DNA of 64,000 bases from Thermoactinomycetaceae bacterium (GCA_025449975.1 JANWIG010000026.1:1-64000); one strand, 5' to 3'; shown: positions 8,932 through 18,797, numbered from the stretch's first letter. The notes: generated by a model from the sequence alone, not told the origin. Numbers and translations are program-made.

Positions 8932-9597
8932 TTAGATCAAATCCTTGTAACAAAACCACCAGTCAAAACATTTGATTTTTCCTGCTTTCGACATTTTCAT
9001 TCGCTCTCTTATTTGCTGAACACTATTGGCTGGTGATAAAATCCCACAAGCCCCGATCAATTCATTGTTTGGCCAATTAGCAGGCATATTTACTTTTTGT
9101 GCAGCTGAAGTTTGCAACGCATGCAATGCCCGAACAATCTCCTTTATATTTCGCCCTATATTTTCGGGATAGCTAAGAATTAAAGAGATCGTTCCTTGAG
9201 GATTTATAAAAAAGACACTACGAATCGTTCGAGTTCCTCTCTTTGGATCAACCATGCCTAATTTCCGAGCTACCTTCCCCAAAGGATCAGCAATAATCGG
9301 GAAGCGAATTTTTACCCCCAAACACTGTCTAATCCATTCCACCCACTTGAGATGAGCAAAAACATCATCAATCGATAGCCCCAGCAGTTGGCAATTCATC
9401 TTTTTAAATATACGCCGATATTTTTCAAATGAAACAAATTCTGTAGTACATACAGGCGTAAAATCACCTGGATGACTAAACAATATCAGCCACTGACCGC
9501 GATAATCTTCGGGAAGCGTTCGTTTTCCATACGTCGTATGTACCACCATCGTTGGCAATGGATCGCCGATCAGTGGAGGACAAACTTCTCTTGCCAT
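8932..9597 (-). CDS. Peroxiredoxin, Prx6/archaeal AhpC type
   Basis: This thiol peroxidase reduces H2O2 and organic peroxides. The peroxidatic cysteine is C50 in SHPGDFTPVCTTEF. The family-typical C-terminal CxDWWFCxK motif (KCFDWWFCYK) supplies candidate resolving cysteines. The 221-residue length fits. I start at MAREVCPPLIGD (9597) because GGGGGAT precedes it by 6 bases, rather than at the ATG 13 codons earlier. The gene stands alone with no reductase nearby. Confidence 0.9.
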   Translation of the reverse strand: MAREVCPPLIGDPLPTMVVHTTYGKRTLPEDYRGQWLILFSHPGDFTPVCTTEFVSFEKYRRIFKKMNCQLLGLSIDDVFAHLKWVEWIRQCLGVKIRFPIIADPLGKVARKLGMVDPKRGTRTIRSVFFINPQGTISLILSYPENIGRNIKEIVRALHALQTSAAQKVNMPANWPNNELIGACGILSPANSVQQIRERMKMSKAGKIKCFDWWFCYKDLI

Positions 9598-9862
9598 TCG
9601 TAGATCCCCCATTATCTCAGTATTTCTTTTTATCATATGTGACTAGATGGTTTTGGTGATTTGTGAATCCTCCGTTTTCCGAGATCACAAAACACCACTT
9701 TTTCCGATCTTAATCTCTTAAGTGATAATTCGTAATAACACTACTACGATTTACCTTTAATACATATCCTTTTATCATAGGTGAACCAGATTCTTACAGA
9801 ATACATATTTAGAAAAAGACCGAAGGATGATAAAACATATAAGGAGGAATCAATCAATCGAT

Positions 9863-10186
9863 ATGAACAAAATCCCGTCCCTTCTTTGTTATGTAGGATC
9901 CCTAATTTCAATATTTTTTGGGTTTTATAAATTATTTGTATATGAGAACAATGGAAACTCTCCTTTTCTTGAAAATAAAAACGCCTATGTTGGTGGTGAT
10001 GCATATAACCTCATTATCAATGCTGGGCAAGCTACAGCGTATTTCACGTTATCTGGTGTTTTGATCCTCGCCGGTACGAGTTTCCTGTTATGGCAATACA
10101 TCGCACACAAAGCAAGTAAAAATAACATGAAACCGTCTTCTGCGAAACTTATCGCTGTTGATTCCACGACGAATACATCTACATGA
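9863..10186 (+). CDS. Small two-TM membrane protein of unknown function
   Basis: 107 residues with two predicted membrane helices (about 5-25 and 55-80). A loop between them reads KNAYVGGDAYNLIINAGQATAYF, a pattern I associate with uncharacterised conserved Bacillus membrane proteins. The start is uncertain. The only strong ribosome site (AAGGAGG at 9840) lies 15 bases before ATG 9863, and the alternative ATG at 9827 has no spacing for a site. The tail is polar and Ser/Thr-rich. Function unknown. Confidence 0.6.
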   Translation: MNKIPSLLCYVGSLISIFFGFYKLFVYENNGNSPFLENKNAYVGGDAYNLIINAGQATAYFTLSGVLILAGTSFLLWQYIAHKASKNNMKPSSAKLIAVDSTTNTST

Positions 10187-10201
10187 TTTCCACCAAAAAA
10201 T

Positions 10202-10229
10202 AAAAGACTTCGCAGTTGCGAAGTCTTCT
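10202..10229. terminator. Bidirectional terminator between the membrane protein gene and tRNA-Ser
   Basis: AAGACTTCGCA (10204-10214) pairs with TGCGAAGTCTT (10217-10227). A T-rich tract follows on the minus strand for the tRNA transcript and a weaker one on the plus strand. Confidence 0.8.
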
Positions 10230-10233
10230 TGTT

Positions 10234-10326
10234 TGGCGGAGAGAGTGGGATTTGAACCCACGGTACGGGGAATGCCCGTACAGCGGTTTTCGAGACCGCC
10301 TCCTTAAGCCACTCGGACATCTCTCC
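10234..10326 (-). tRNA. tRNA-Ser (anticodon CGA)
   Basis: A 93-nt type II tRNA with long variable arm. Acceptor GGAGAGA pairs with TCTCTCC, with discriminator G and an encoded CCA. The anticodon loop CTCGAAA gives CGA, which reads UCG. The T arm GTGGGTTCAAATCCCAC is intact. Confidence 0.95.
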
Positions 10327-10889
10327 ACGAAAAATATTAGATTTTACAAGGGTTTTCGTCAATTTCGGGTTAAAATCTGAACAACACTTTCCAACATTGA
10401 ACAGCACGTTTCTTCAACGTCTCTATTATAAATAGGGATGTTGAAAAATGCAAGGGAAATGTAAGGGAAACATTACAGTAAACGGTGATGATCTCATGTC
10501 TTCTTCTTTCCCGAACCAGAAATCAGACCCGTAATCAATGCTTGACCAACGCCATAATCAAGTTTTGAAGTGAATTCTGCTCTGACCACCCCAGCAATGT
10601 CCTCTTATTTTCGAGATTGGTTGCGGGATTCGCACGAACCGTTACTGGACAACTTATAAAATCAAAATCGTCCATCTTATGATCCATTGCTTCTTCAAAC
10701 CAGTATCCCTGAATCCTTCCTCCTGACCTCCTCAAATGTCAATCATCTTTTTTCTTTTTTTGAACAAAAAATATTTCCTCCTTTTATCGTATTAATTAAT
10801 TATTGAAATTGGTGTAAAATGATATTGATAACATTTTCACAAAGTGTGGTTGTCATGTGTAAAGCATACGCATTAATACTTACTTTTAT
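10327..10889. other. Intergenic region, possibly with one small ORF
   Basis: About 560 bases between the tRNA and the fix leader. The minus strand has an open frame of up to 66 codons (10535-10735), with AGGAGG-like sequence at its start and a plausible shorter start at MDHKMDDFDF. I cannot recognise it and count it as doubtful. The rest (10740-10889) is AT-rich and probably includes the promoter of the downstream plus-strand genes. Confidence 0.35.
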
Positions 10890-10907
10890 TTGTGAAATAA
10901 TGCACAA
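10890..10907 (+). promoter_or_regulatory. Rex-like operator
   Basis: TTGTGAAATAATGCACAA matches the known 18-base Rex consensus TTGTGAAnnnnTTCACAA at all but one fixed position. Rex is the NADH-sensing repressor of redox genes in Gram-positive bacteria. The site lies 124 bases before the gene preceding fixABCX, an electron-transfer operon, so redox control is plausible. Confidence 0.5.
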
Positions 10908-11030
10908 TATATCTTTCGTCCATCAATCGAACTCAACTCTGTTTTCCATTTAAAACAAGTGATTCCAATCTTTTCTTTCCTCTCTAAAGAGACACGACCA
11001 CACACTTTGATCTGAAGGAAGGAGAGATTG

Positions 11031-11390
11031 ATGACCGACAAACCACTTTTTAAAGACTTTTTTGATAAGCCATTGATTGCCATTGGTCCTAATGATCGTG
11101 CATCTATCATACCAGAAGATCAAATTAAGCTAGGTACTCAATCGATCACTCATTGGTTAATCGCCTTGATCTGGATGGAAAACCAACTGGAGAAAGGTTG
11201 GAGGGTTGCTGTGTACCCTGTTTGTAAAGATAAGAACCATTGGGATCGGAGCCCTTACTATCAATCGAAGATCATTCGTTCTTATGAAGAAGCTTGGCAG
11301 TTATCTAAAGTCATCGATGACTACGCGAGAAGGGATTTGCTTACATCCCCTTCATTTCATCAACAAATCCGTCATTTGCTAAAGGGATAA
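11031..11390 (+). CDS. Hypothetical protein, 119 aa, upstream of fixABCX
   Basis: A 119-residue soluble protein rich in Trp, Lys and Ile, with no recognisable family, cysteine motif or membrane helix. GGAGAG precedes the ATG by about 6 bases, and a TTG immediately before it was rejected as a start. It lies between a Rex-like operator and fixA, 139 bases before fixA, on the same strand. It may be part of the same redox-controlled transcription unit. Function unknown. Confidence 0.7.
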   Translation: MTDKPLFKDFFDKPLIAIGPNDRASIIPEDQIKLGTQSITHWLIALIWMENQLEKGWRVAVYPVCKDKNHWDRSPYYQSKIIRSYEEAWQLSKVIDDYARRDLLTSPSFHQQIRHLLKG

Positions 11391-11529
11391 ATCTCGTTTT
11401 TCATTTTTTCATTTTTAGCGGATTTTCCTCCCAGCCCGCATGCCTATTCATAAAGCAAATGGATTTGGGGGGATTCCCCATCATTTTCAACCTGACCAAT
11501 AGAATGATTTATAAAGGGGATAGTTTGAC

Positions 11530-12354
11530 ATGCTTCATATTGTTGTTTGCATCAAGCAAGTACCGGACAGCAGAGAGATTCGGATTGATCCTAATAATAA
11601 CACGTTAATCCGACAAGGTGTGCCCAGTATCGTCAATGTTTATGATCTGCACGGTTTGGCAGCTGCTTTACGTATCAAAAAAGAGTATGGGGCCCGTGTT
11701 ACCGTGATTACGATGGGACCTCCCCCAGCTGTAAAGTCTTTAAAAGAATGTATTTCGCTTGGAGCTGACGAGGCTATTCTCGTTTCTGATCGAAAGTTTG
11801 CTGGCGCTGATACCCTTGCGACTTCCTACGTATTGACCAAAGCCATCCAAAAAGCGGCAGAGGAATGGGGACCGGTCGATATGGTTTTCTGCGGGAAACA
11901 GACATTAGACGGTGACACTGGTCAAGTGGGTCCTGGGATCGCCTGTCGCCTCCATTTAGAGCAGTTAACCTATGTTGGAAAAATAATTCAAATTGATTTG
12001 AAGAAACGAAGAGTTCGTGTACTGCGCTATTTAGAAGATGGCATCGAGGCAGTCGAAACCAACTTACCTGTTCTGATCACCGCCTTAAAAGAAATTAGCC
12101 CAGTCCATCGCGCCTCATTATCTGGCATGATTCGCGCCGCCAGATACAAACCACCTGTTTGGACGACAGCTAGCTTTTCCCATGTTGATTACAACCAAAT
12201 CGGATTAAAAGGCTCTCCTACCATCGTCGGGAAAACATGGGTGCCAAAAGTTCGCAAAGTGGAAGGAGAAGAAATCAAGGGAGAAACACCTGAAGAGATC
12301 GCTATCCAGCTGTTCAACAAAAGAAATGTACAAGAACAGTTAGGCTGGCTCTGA
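11530..12354 (+). CDS. fixA: Electron transfer flavoprotein beta subunit FixA
   Basis: 274 residues, the small ETF subunit that binds AMP or FAD with FixB. The N-terminus MLHIVVCIKQVPDSREIRID and the core GADEAILVSDR..GADTLATSY and FCGKQTLDGDTGQVGP are typical. AAAGGGG precedes the ATG. In the FixABCX complex electrons pass from NADH or acyl-CoA dehydrogenases through ETF to quinone and, in bifurcating forms, to ferredoxin. First gene of a four-gene cluster, tightly spaced with fixB (20 bases). Confidence 0.93.
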   Translation: MLHIVVCIKQVPDSREIRIDPNNNTLIRQGVPSIVNVYDLHGLAAALRIKKEYGARVTVITMGPPPAVKSLKECISLGADEAILVSDRKFAGADTLATSYVLTKAIQKAAEEWGPVDMVFCGKQTLDGDTGQVGPGIACRLHLEQLTYVGKIIQIDLKKRRVRVLRYLEDGIEAVETNLPVLITALKEISPVHRASLSGMIRAARYKPPVWTTASFSHVDYNQIGLKGSPTIVGKTWVPKVRKVEGEEIKGETPEEIAIQLFNKRNVQEQLGWL

Positions 12355-12374
12355 TATGAAAGGGAGTGAAGCAG

Positions 12375-13445
12375 ATGCCCGCCAAGAAAGGAACCAAAGA
12401 ACAAATGCCTGATTGGTCTCAATATCGCGGAATTCTCGTCTTTGTCGAACAAAGAAATCGTGTTCCCAAGAGTGTATCTTGGCAGTTGCTCGGGATCGGG
12501 AAAAAGATGGCTACCAAGCTAAAAGCCCCTTTGATCGCCTTGGTGATCGGGGACCAAGTAGGAGAGATTGCCCAAGAAGCAATCTATTATGGGGCAGATC
12601 GCGTCTATCTGTGTGAAGGTCCTGAGTTAAAAGATTACCGTACGTATCCATATAGCCGTATTACACTAAATCTCATTCGGGAGTGTAAGCCGGAAATCTG
12701 TTTATTTGGAGCGACAGCGACGGGTCGCGATTTAGCCGGAGCGATTGCGACTCACTTGCCGACCGGACTGACTGCGGATACTACCCAGTTGGATGTAGAG
12801 CCTCCACCATCCCGATTACTTCTTGCTAGTCGTCCAGCTTTTTCTGAGAAGATGATGGCAACGATTCTCTGTAAAAAGTATCGACCGCAGATGGCCACTG
12901 CGCGCGCAGGTGTATTTGAAGCTTTACCCCGTGATCCTAGTCGAACAGGTGAAATCATCCGCATCAAAAATGAAATCAGAGAGAGTGAAATCGCGACCAA
13001 AATCATCGAATTTATTGAAGAAAAAGGAAAAGTCCATTTGGAAGAAGCGGATGTCATTGTCGCTGGTGGACGAGGATTAGGAGGACCGGAAGGGTTTAAA
13101 CTCTTAAAAGAACTTGCACAGGAGTTGGGCGGAGAAATTGGAGCGACTCGCCCCTGTGTCGATGTCGGTTGGATTTCCCACGACTATCAAATTGGACAAA
13201 CAGGAGCAACGGTCCGACCAAAGTTATTTATTGCAGCGGGAATTTCAGGGGCAGTCCAACATACTGTCGGAATGCAAAATTCAGAGGTCATCGTCGCCAT
13301 CAATAAAGATCCCGATGCTCCGATCTTCCAGATTGCTCATTATGGAATTGTTGGTGATTTATTCCAAATTATTCCTGCACTCATCCGCGAAGCGAAAAAA
13401 AGAAAAGCTGCAAAACAACATGGGGCATCCCTATTTCGATCATAG
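12375..13445 (+). CDS. fixB: Electron transfer flavoprotein alpha subunit FixB
   Basis: 356 residues. The C-terminal FAD-binding domain shows VIVAGGRGLGGPEGFKLL, GATRPCVDVGWI and the family signature KLFIAAGISGAVQHTVGM..SE.IVAINKD..APIF. AAGGGAG lies 8 bases before ATG 12375, so I prefer it over the GTG three codons upstream. It pairs with FixA to form the ETF heterodimer. The adenine-nucleotide-binding N-terminal half has GADRVYLCEGPEL and LFGATATGRDLAG. Confidence 0.94.
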   Translation: MPAKKGTKEQMPDWSQYRGILVFVEQRNRVPKSVSWQLLGIGKKMATKLKAPLIALVIGDQVGEIAQEAIYYGADRVYLCEGPELKDYRTYPYSRITLNLIRECKPEICLFGATATGRDLAGAIATHLPTGLTADTTQLDVEPPPSRLLLASRPAFSEKMMATILCKKYRPQMATARAGVFEALPRDPSRTGEIIRIKNEIRESEIATKIIEFIEEKGKVHLEEADVIVAGGRGLGGPEGFKLLKELAQELGGEIGATRPCVDVGWISHDYQIGQTGATVRPKLFIAAGISGAVQHTVGMQNSEVIVAINKDPDAPIFQIAHYGIVGDLFQIIPALIREAKKRKAAKQHGASLFRS

Positions 13446-13471
13446 AAGTTTGAAGAAGGAGCGGATCCATC

Positions 13472-14782
13472 TTGAAAGAAAAATTTGATGCGGTAGTGGT
13501 AGGTGCTGGTCCCGGGGGAACAGCAGCTGCTTTGACCATGGCGAGAGCTGGATTAAAAGTGGTTCTTTTGGAAAGAGGCGAGTTCCCAGGAGCCAAAAAT
13601 GTTTTTGGTGGTGTTCTCTATCGCAAACAATTGGAAGATCTGATTCCAGAGTTTTGGAAAGAACGAAACTTTCCGCTGGAACGAAACATTATCGAACAGC
13701 GAATCTGGTTGATGGGAAAAGAATCTTTCATTGGATTCAGCCATCGAAATGAAGCATTTAAAGATCCAATCAATTGTTTTACAGGACTCCGTGTGAAATT
13801 TGATCAATGGTTTGCTAACAAAGCAGTGGAAGCAGGAGCGATTCCTGTTTATCAAACGGTAGCGGTCGATTTACTGCGGGAAGGAGATCGTGTAGTCGGT
13901 GTAAAAGTGGACCGTCCAGATGGCGATTTATATGCGGATGTGGTCGTCATCGCCGATGGCGTCAACTCACTTTTAGGAAAAGCATTGGGAGTCCGGAGAG
14001 AATGGTCTTCTGATGAAATTTCACTCGCAGTCAAAGAAGTGATCGCCCTACCAAAACAAAAAATCGAGGATCGTTTCAATCTCGAAGGCAACGAAGGGGT
14101 TACGATTGAATTTATGGGTGAAACTTCTTTGGGAATGGCTGGGATGGGTTTCCTATATACGAATAAAGAATCGATCTCCTTAGGAATTGGAATCATGGTA
14201 AATCACCTGAGTGAGAATAAAATCAAACCTTATACAATTTTAGAAGAGGTTAAAAAGCATCCGATGATTCGTAAATTGATCCAAGGGGGAGAAACGCTCG
14301 AATATTCCGCTCATCTGATTCCAGAGGGAGGCTATTATTCAGTTCCCAAACTATCCGGTGATGGTTGGTGCGTTGTCGGGGACGCTGCGCAGCTGGTAAA
14401 CTTTGTTCACCGAGAAGGAACCAATCTGGCGATGGCTTCTGGGCAAATGGCAGGAGAGGCGATTATTGAAGCAAAAAAAGTAGGCGATTTCTCAGCTGAG
14501 TCACTCCAAGCATATGATCAAAAACTGAAAAATTCCTTTATTATGAAGGACCTGAAGAAGTATCGTCATATGCATCAGTTCCTAAAAGAAGCAGATCCGG
14601 AAGTCTTGTTTCATCGACTACCACAGGCAGCCAATCAAGCCGCTTTTAACATGTTTTCCATCGATGGTATTACCAAAGTGGAAAAACAAAAATATGCCAT
14701 GGATCAGATCAAAGAAGCGACGGGTGGCACACTGAATTTGATCAAATTAGGTTGGAAAGGTTGGAGGGCGATGAACGGATGA
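13472..14782 (+). CDS. fixC: FixC, ETF:quinone oxidoreductase flavoprotein
   Basis: 436 residues with an N-terminal FAD fold (VVVGAGPGGTAAAL..G..V.LLERG at about 8-37) and a second FAD motif CVVGDAAQLVN. It accepts electrons from ETF at the membrane. The 4Fe-4S module that is fused in mitochondrial ETF-QO is supplied here by the separate FixX. The start is TTG with AAGGAG 10 bases upstream. Its TGA overlaps the fixX ATG by 4 bases (ATGA), indicating translational coupling. Confidence 0.93.
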   Translation: MKEKFDAVVVGAGPGGTAAALTMARAGLKVVLLERGEFPGAKNVFGGVLYRKQLEDLIPEFWKERNFPLERNIIEQRIWLMGKESFIGFSHRNEAFKDPINCFTGLRVKFDQWFANKAVEAGAIPVYQTVAVDLLREGDRVVGVKVDRPDGDLYADVVVIADGVNSLLGKALGVRREWSSDEISLAVKEVIALPKQKIEDRFNLEGNEGVTIEFMGETSLGMAGMGFLYTNKESISLGIGIMVNHLSENKIKPYTILEEVKKHPMIRKLIQGGETLEYSAHLIPEGGYYSVPKLSGDGWCVVGDAAQLVNFVHREGTNLAMASGQMAGEAIIEAKKVGDFSAESLQAYDQKLKNSFIMKDLKKYRHMHQFLKEADPEVLFHRLPQAANQAAFNMFSIDGITKVEKQKYAMDQIKEATGGTLNLIKLGWKGWRAMNG

Positions 14783-15066
14783 GTCAGACAACGATTACCG
14801 ACAAACTATATACTATTCGCTTTAAATGCGATACTATCTCCCATCTAACAATCAAAGAGCAGGATGTTTGCCAATCCTGTCAAGGGAAAAACTGCAATTA
14901 TTTCTGTCCTGCAGATGTCTATGAATGGGACCCTAAACAAAAAATCACCATGATCGCCTTTGAAAACTGCATTGAGTGTGGAACCTGTCGAATTGCCTGT
15001 CCTGCAAACAATATCAAATGGGTCTACCCCACAGGTGGTTATGGGATTAGCTATAAAATGGGATAA
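14779..15066 (+). CDS. fixX: Ferredoxin-like protein FixX
   Basis: 95 residues with cysteine clusters CQSCQGKNCNYFCP and CIECGTCRIACP, which bind one or more iron-sulfur clusters and complete the FixC electron path to quinone. It ends in the family-typical NIKWVYPTGGYGISYK. The start at 14779 overlaps the fixC stop. It is the last gene of the operon, and the terminator follows at once. Confidence 0.95.
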   Translation: MSQTTITDKLYTIRFKCDTISHLTIKEQDVCQSCQGKNCNYFCPADVYEWDPKQKITMIAFENCIECGTCRIACPANNIKWVYPTGGYGISYKMG

Positions 15067-15110
15067 ATAAAAAGATCTTGTCTCATTCACGAGACAAGAT
15101 CTTTTTATTT
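15067..15110. terminator. Bidirectional terminator between fixX and tadA
   Basis: A perfect 16-bp stem (15069-15084 with 15091-15106) with loop ATTCAC is bounded by A- and T-runs. It serves fixX on the plus strand and tadA on the minus strand. Confidence 0.92.
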
Positions 15111-15111
15111 A

Positions 15112-15609
<498 letters not shown>

Positions 15610-15631
15610 CTAATCCCTTCAGTCGGGCTTC

Positions 15632-16078
15632 TCAACGATTGGATGTAAAAGATTTGGTCGCTTTATTATTTCCATTGCATTCCGCACAGAGTCCATAAAT
15701 CTCAAATTTATGACCAGTAATTTCAAAGTCATCAGGCTCTCCTAAAATCCCATTCATCGGACAGATATGAAGTAATTTGGTTTTCCCACAATCTGTACAA
15801 ATCATATGGTGATGATGATCTTTATTACAATGGATTCGGTAACGTCTTTCACCATCCCATTCCGTTCCTTCGAGAATACCCAATCTCTCAAATAGCGAAA
15901 GATTACGATAAACAGTGTCAAAGCTAAGACCCGGGAACTTGGCTTGCATGTAATCCAAAATCTCTTTTGCCGTTAAATAACGCCCTTCTTTTTGAAATAA
16001 ATTTAACATTAATTCGCGCTTATCCGTATATTTATACCCATTTTTCTTTAAAAGGGACAATGCTTGCTTTAAATCCAT
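15632..16078 (-). CDS. zur: Fur-family regulator, probably Zur
   Basis: 148 residues. It has a winged-helix domain with FDTVYRNLSLFERLGIL, a metal site HCNKDHHHHMICTDCGK and a second CxxC (LCAECN) for structural zinc. I call it Zur rather than Fur because it is the last gene of a zinc ABC transporter operon and a Zur-type box stands in front of that operon. GGAG precedes the ATG at 16078, immediately after the znuB stop. It would repress the operon when zinc is plentiful. Confidence 0.88.
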   Translation of the reverse strand: MDLKQALSLLKKNGYKYTDKRELMLNLFQKEGRYLTAKEILDYMQAKFPGLSFDTVYRNLSLFERLGILEGTEWDGERRYRIHCNKDHHHHMICTDCGKTKLLHICPMNGILGEPDDFEITGHKFEIYGLCAECNGNNKATKSFTSNR

Positions 16079-16079
16079 T

Positions 16080-16949
16080 TCACTCGCTCCTAGCAACTTT
16101 TCCTGTCCACTGTAACCCTATTTTCTTCCAAATGACTACCAAGAGCCAAATCGCTACAGAAACGAGAACAATGGCTCCTCCTGATGCTAAGTTTAAAGAA
16201 TATGCGGCGAAAAATCCAATCAAAACAGCTAGTTCAGCAAAAATAATCGCATAAATGACCGTTTGCCGAAAACTATTGGCAATTTGCAAGCTAGCAGCCA
16301 CGGGCAAAGTGATCAACGAGGAAACGAGCAACGAGCCAACGATTTGGATTGCCGAAGAGATCACCAAGGCAACGAGAATAATAAATAACAAATTGATAAA
16401 ACGATAGGGAATACCTGTTAATATCGCATGTTCCTCATCAAATGATAAGGCAAACAATTGCTTGTAAAATAGCGCCACTAATAGGAGTACCAATACTCCG
16501 ACCATTGCAATCGTTTTCACATGCTCCTCTTTGACAGCAATGAGCGATCCAAACAAATAACCAGCTACATCCGCATTAAAGCCACCGGCCGCACTAATCA
16601 GGACCACGCTCACTCCCATTCCAATCGATAGCAAAATAGGTAAAGATAGTTCTTGAAAACTGGCATACATCTTTCGCATTTTCTCCACAAAAACAGAGCC
16701 AAAGACAGAGAAAGCCATCCCCATATAAAACGGATGGACCTGCATCAACCATCCCCATTCTTTTTGAACAAACAAACTGGTTGCCACACCAGCCAGTGAA
16801 ACATGAGCCAATGACTCAGCCAACAAAGAAAGGCGGCGAACCACTAGAAAAACACCAATCAACGGACAAATTCCGCCCACAATCACACCAGCTAACAATG
16901 CTCGCTGCATAAACTCATATTGAAACATCTCTGTTAAACTCTCAAACAT
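16080..16949 (-). CDS. znuB: Zinc ABC transporter permease ZnuB
   Basis: 289 residues, mostly hydrophobic, with about eight predicted membrane helices and the ABC-3 family pattern (GVIVGGICPLIGVFLVVRRLSLLAESLAHVS near 20-50). The ribosome site is weak. It follows znuC by 43 bases and directly abuts zur. It moves Zn2+ delivered by ZnuA across the membrane using ATP hydrolysed by ZnuC. Confidence 0.92.
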   Translation of the reverse strand: MFESLTEMFQYEFMQRALLAGVIVGGICPLIGVFLVVRRLSLLAESLAHVSLAGVATSLFVQKEWGWLMQVHPFYMGMAFSVFGSVFVEKMRKMYASFQELSLPILLSIGMGVSVVLISAAGGFNADVAGYLFGSLIAVKEEHVKTIAMVGVLVLLLVALFYKQLFALSFDEEHAILTGIPYRFINLLFIILVALVISSAIQIVGSLLVSSLITLPVAASLQIANSFRQTVIYAIIFAELAVLIGFFAAYSLNLASGGAIVLVSVAIWLLVVIWKKIGLQWTGKVARSE

Positions 16950-16992
16950 ATGACATAGCGCCTAGGCCTGGCACCTTGTTCCCCCTTATCAA

Positions 16993-17760
16993 CTAGGATG
17001 GACAAAATTGATTTTCTTGGATTGAAAAAAGACTGTTGCCGAAAAGTTGGGTTAAAATATCTTTCTCTTTCATCATCAAATGATCGGTGGGTCCATGATA
17101 CAATAGTCGCTTATTTAAACAAGCGATCCGATCAACAATCGTCATGGCTGCATGCATATCATGGGTAACGAGAACGAGAGTTAATTCAGTTTGCTGGTGT
17201 AACTCCACTAAAAAGTCATAAAACTGCTTTGAAGATTTCACATCGATTCCGACCGTAGGTTCATCTAATATCAGTAATTTGGGTTCGCTAACCAGCGCCC
17301 GTGCAATAAACGCTCTCTGCTGTTGACCGCCTGATAAGTTTCCGATATTGCGATCAGCAAATGCAGATAAACCAACCCATTCAATCGCTTCCTCTACTTT
17401 TTTCCAATCCTCTTTTTTCATCCAGCGCATCAGCCCAAGTTTCCCATATAAACCTGAAGCGACTACTTCCTTTACTGTAGCTGGGAATCCTCGTTGGAAG
17501 CTATTTGCCTTTTGCGAAACATAACCTATCAGGGAGCGATCCTTTTGATTTTGAATTCGCTTCCCAAATACCTCGATCTTACCCGTTTGAGGCTTTATAA
17601 GATGCAAAATCAATTTGATCAAAGTAGATTTTCCAGATCCGTTAGGACCAATGATCCCTAGAAATTCCCCTTCTTCCACTGTCAAATGAATATCTTCCAA
17701 TACCCGTTCTTTTTCATAAGCAAAAGAAACGCCTTCACATTTTATCACATGTGTACTCAT
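16993..17760 (-). CDS. znuC: Zinc ABC transporter ATP-binding protein ZnuC
   Basis: 255 residues. Walker A GPNGSGKSTL near 37, Q-loop YVSQKA, signature LSGGQQQR, Walker B LLILDEPTVGID and H-loop VTHD are all intact. The ATG overlaps the znuA stop (ATGA), so translation is coupled. The context with a His-rich ZnuA and Zur points to zinc rather than manganese. Confidence 0.93.
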   Translation of the reverse strand: MSTHVIKCEGVSFAYEKERVLEDIHLTVEEGEFLGIIGPNGSGKSTLIKLILHLIKPQTGKIEVFGKRIQNQKDRSLIGYVSQKANSFQRGFPATVKEVVASGLYGKLGLMRWMKKEDWKKVEEAIEWVGLSAFADRNIGNLSGGQQQRAFIARALVSEPKLLILDEPTVGIDVKSSKQFYDFLVELHQQTELTLVLVTHDMHAAMTIVDRIACLNKRLLYHGPTDHLMMKEKDILTQLFGNSLFSIQENQFCPS

Positions 17761-18698
17761 GGTTGAACACCTAACGCTTTCGCCAAGTTTTCTTTGTTTT
17801 TTCGCATGACGGAGAAATAATCCTCATTCTTTTGGATCTCTGCTTGCGTTAATCCTTCCAATGGATTCATGATCAACGTTTCTGCTTTCACTTCGTTTTG
17901 AATCGTTTCAGCTACTTTTCCACTTACCAAGGTCTCAAACAAAATATATTTCAATTGATGCTTCCGCATGGTTTCAATAATCTCCTTGACTGCTTGCGGA
18001 CTTGGTTCGCTTGAAGGAGAAAGTCCAGAGACAGGAATCTGTTCCAATTGATAACGTTTGGCTAGATAACCAAAAGCGGCATGCGAAGTCACAAACTTTT
18101 TCTGCTGCGCTTTCTCAACCATCTGCTGATATTCTTGATCCAAACGGTCCAATTCAGCAGCCAGCTCGTTATAGTTTTTTTCATAATCTTGACTGTTCTT
18201 TGCATCCAATTTCATTAAAGCATCGCGAATATGAGCGGCCTGCTTTTTTGCAAGTTGGGGGTCCAACCAGATATGCGGGTCTACTTCCTCATGACCTGTC
18301 TTGCCATGCTCTTCATGCTCATGATGATGCGCTTCGCCATGCAATAACGGAATTCCTTTCGATACATCCACCAATTTTTCTGCTTGCAGTAAACTAGCCA
18401 CTTTTTCAATCGATTCAAATCCTGCACTTTGGTAAACAAATAAATCCATCTCATGGAGCTTCGCTACATCCTTTGCCGTCAATTCAAAATCATGTGGCTC
18501 TACTCCAAGGGGAATCACGTTGGTCACTTGCACATGTTCTTTTCCGATCTCCTTAATAAAGTACTCAAATGGATATAAACTAGTAGCTACTTTCCACTTG
18601 CCTTCTTCCTCTGTCGAAACTGCTTTGCTTCCACAGCCAACGAGCAGACCGACGATCGATAACAGTATCAAAGATAGAAATCCTATTCTCCTTTTCAA
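17757..18698 (-). CDS. znuA: Zinc-binding lipoprotein ZnuA
   Basis: Extracellular solute-binding lipoprotein of 313 residues. A signal peptide ends in a lipobox (VGLLVGC, Cys at about 22). The cluster A-I domain has EPHDFELTAKDV, a His-rich metal loop (HGEAHHHEHEEHGKTGHEE) and DPHIWLDP. The long His loop is characteristic of zinc rather than manganese binding. The start is TTG, chosen because GGAGG lies 7 bases upstream and the signal peptide then begins KRR. First gene of the operon, behind the Zur box. Confidence 0.93.
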   Translation of the reverse strand: MKRRIGFLSLILLSIVGLLVGCGSKAVSTEEEGKWKVATSLYPFEYFIKEIGKEHVQVTNVIPLGVEPHDFELTAKDVAKLHEMDLFVYQSAGFESIEKVASLLQAEKLVDVSKGIPLLHGEAHHHEHEEHGKTGHEEVDPHIWLDPQLAKKQAAHIRDALMKLDAKNSQDYEKNYNELAAELDRLDQEYQQMVEKAQQKKFVTSHAAFGYLAKRYQLEQIPVSGLSPSSEPSPQAVKEIIETMRKHQLKYILFETLVSGKVAETIQNEVKAETLIMNPLEGLTQAEIQKNEDYFSVMRKNKENLAKALGVQP

Positions 18699-18797
18699 TC
18701 CAATTCCTCCTATGTTGTATGAAATCAAGCACAGATTTGCAAATGAATCTTATTATTTCCAAACTAACATCATTATATAATAGGATTTCCTTCTAGT

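Noticed and set aside
10535-10735. 66-codon minus-strand ORF as a firm gene
   Set aside because: It has a possible ribosome site but no homology I recognise; kept only as a note within the intergenic entry.
17757-18698. Manganese rather than zinc transporter
   Set aside because: The His-rich loop, the Zur-type box and the linked Fur-family gene all favour zinc.
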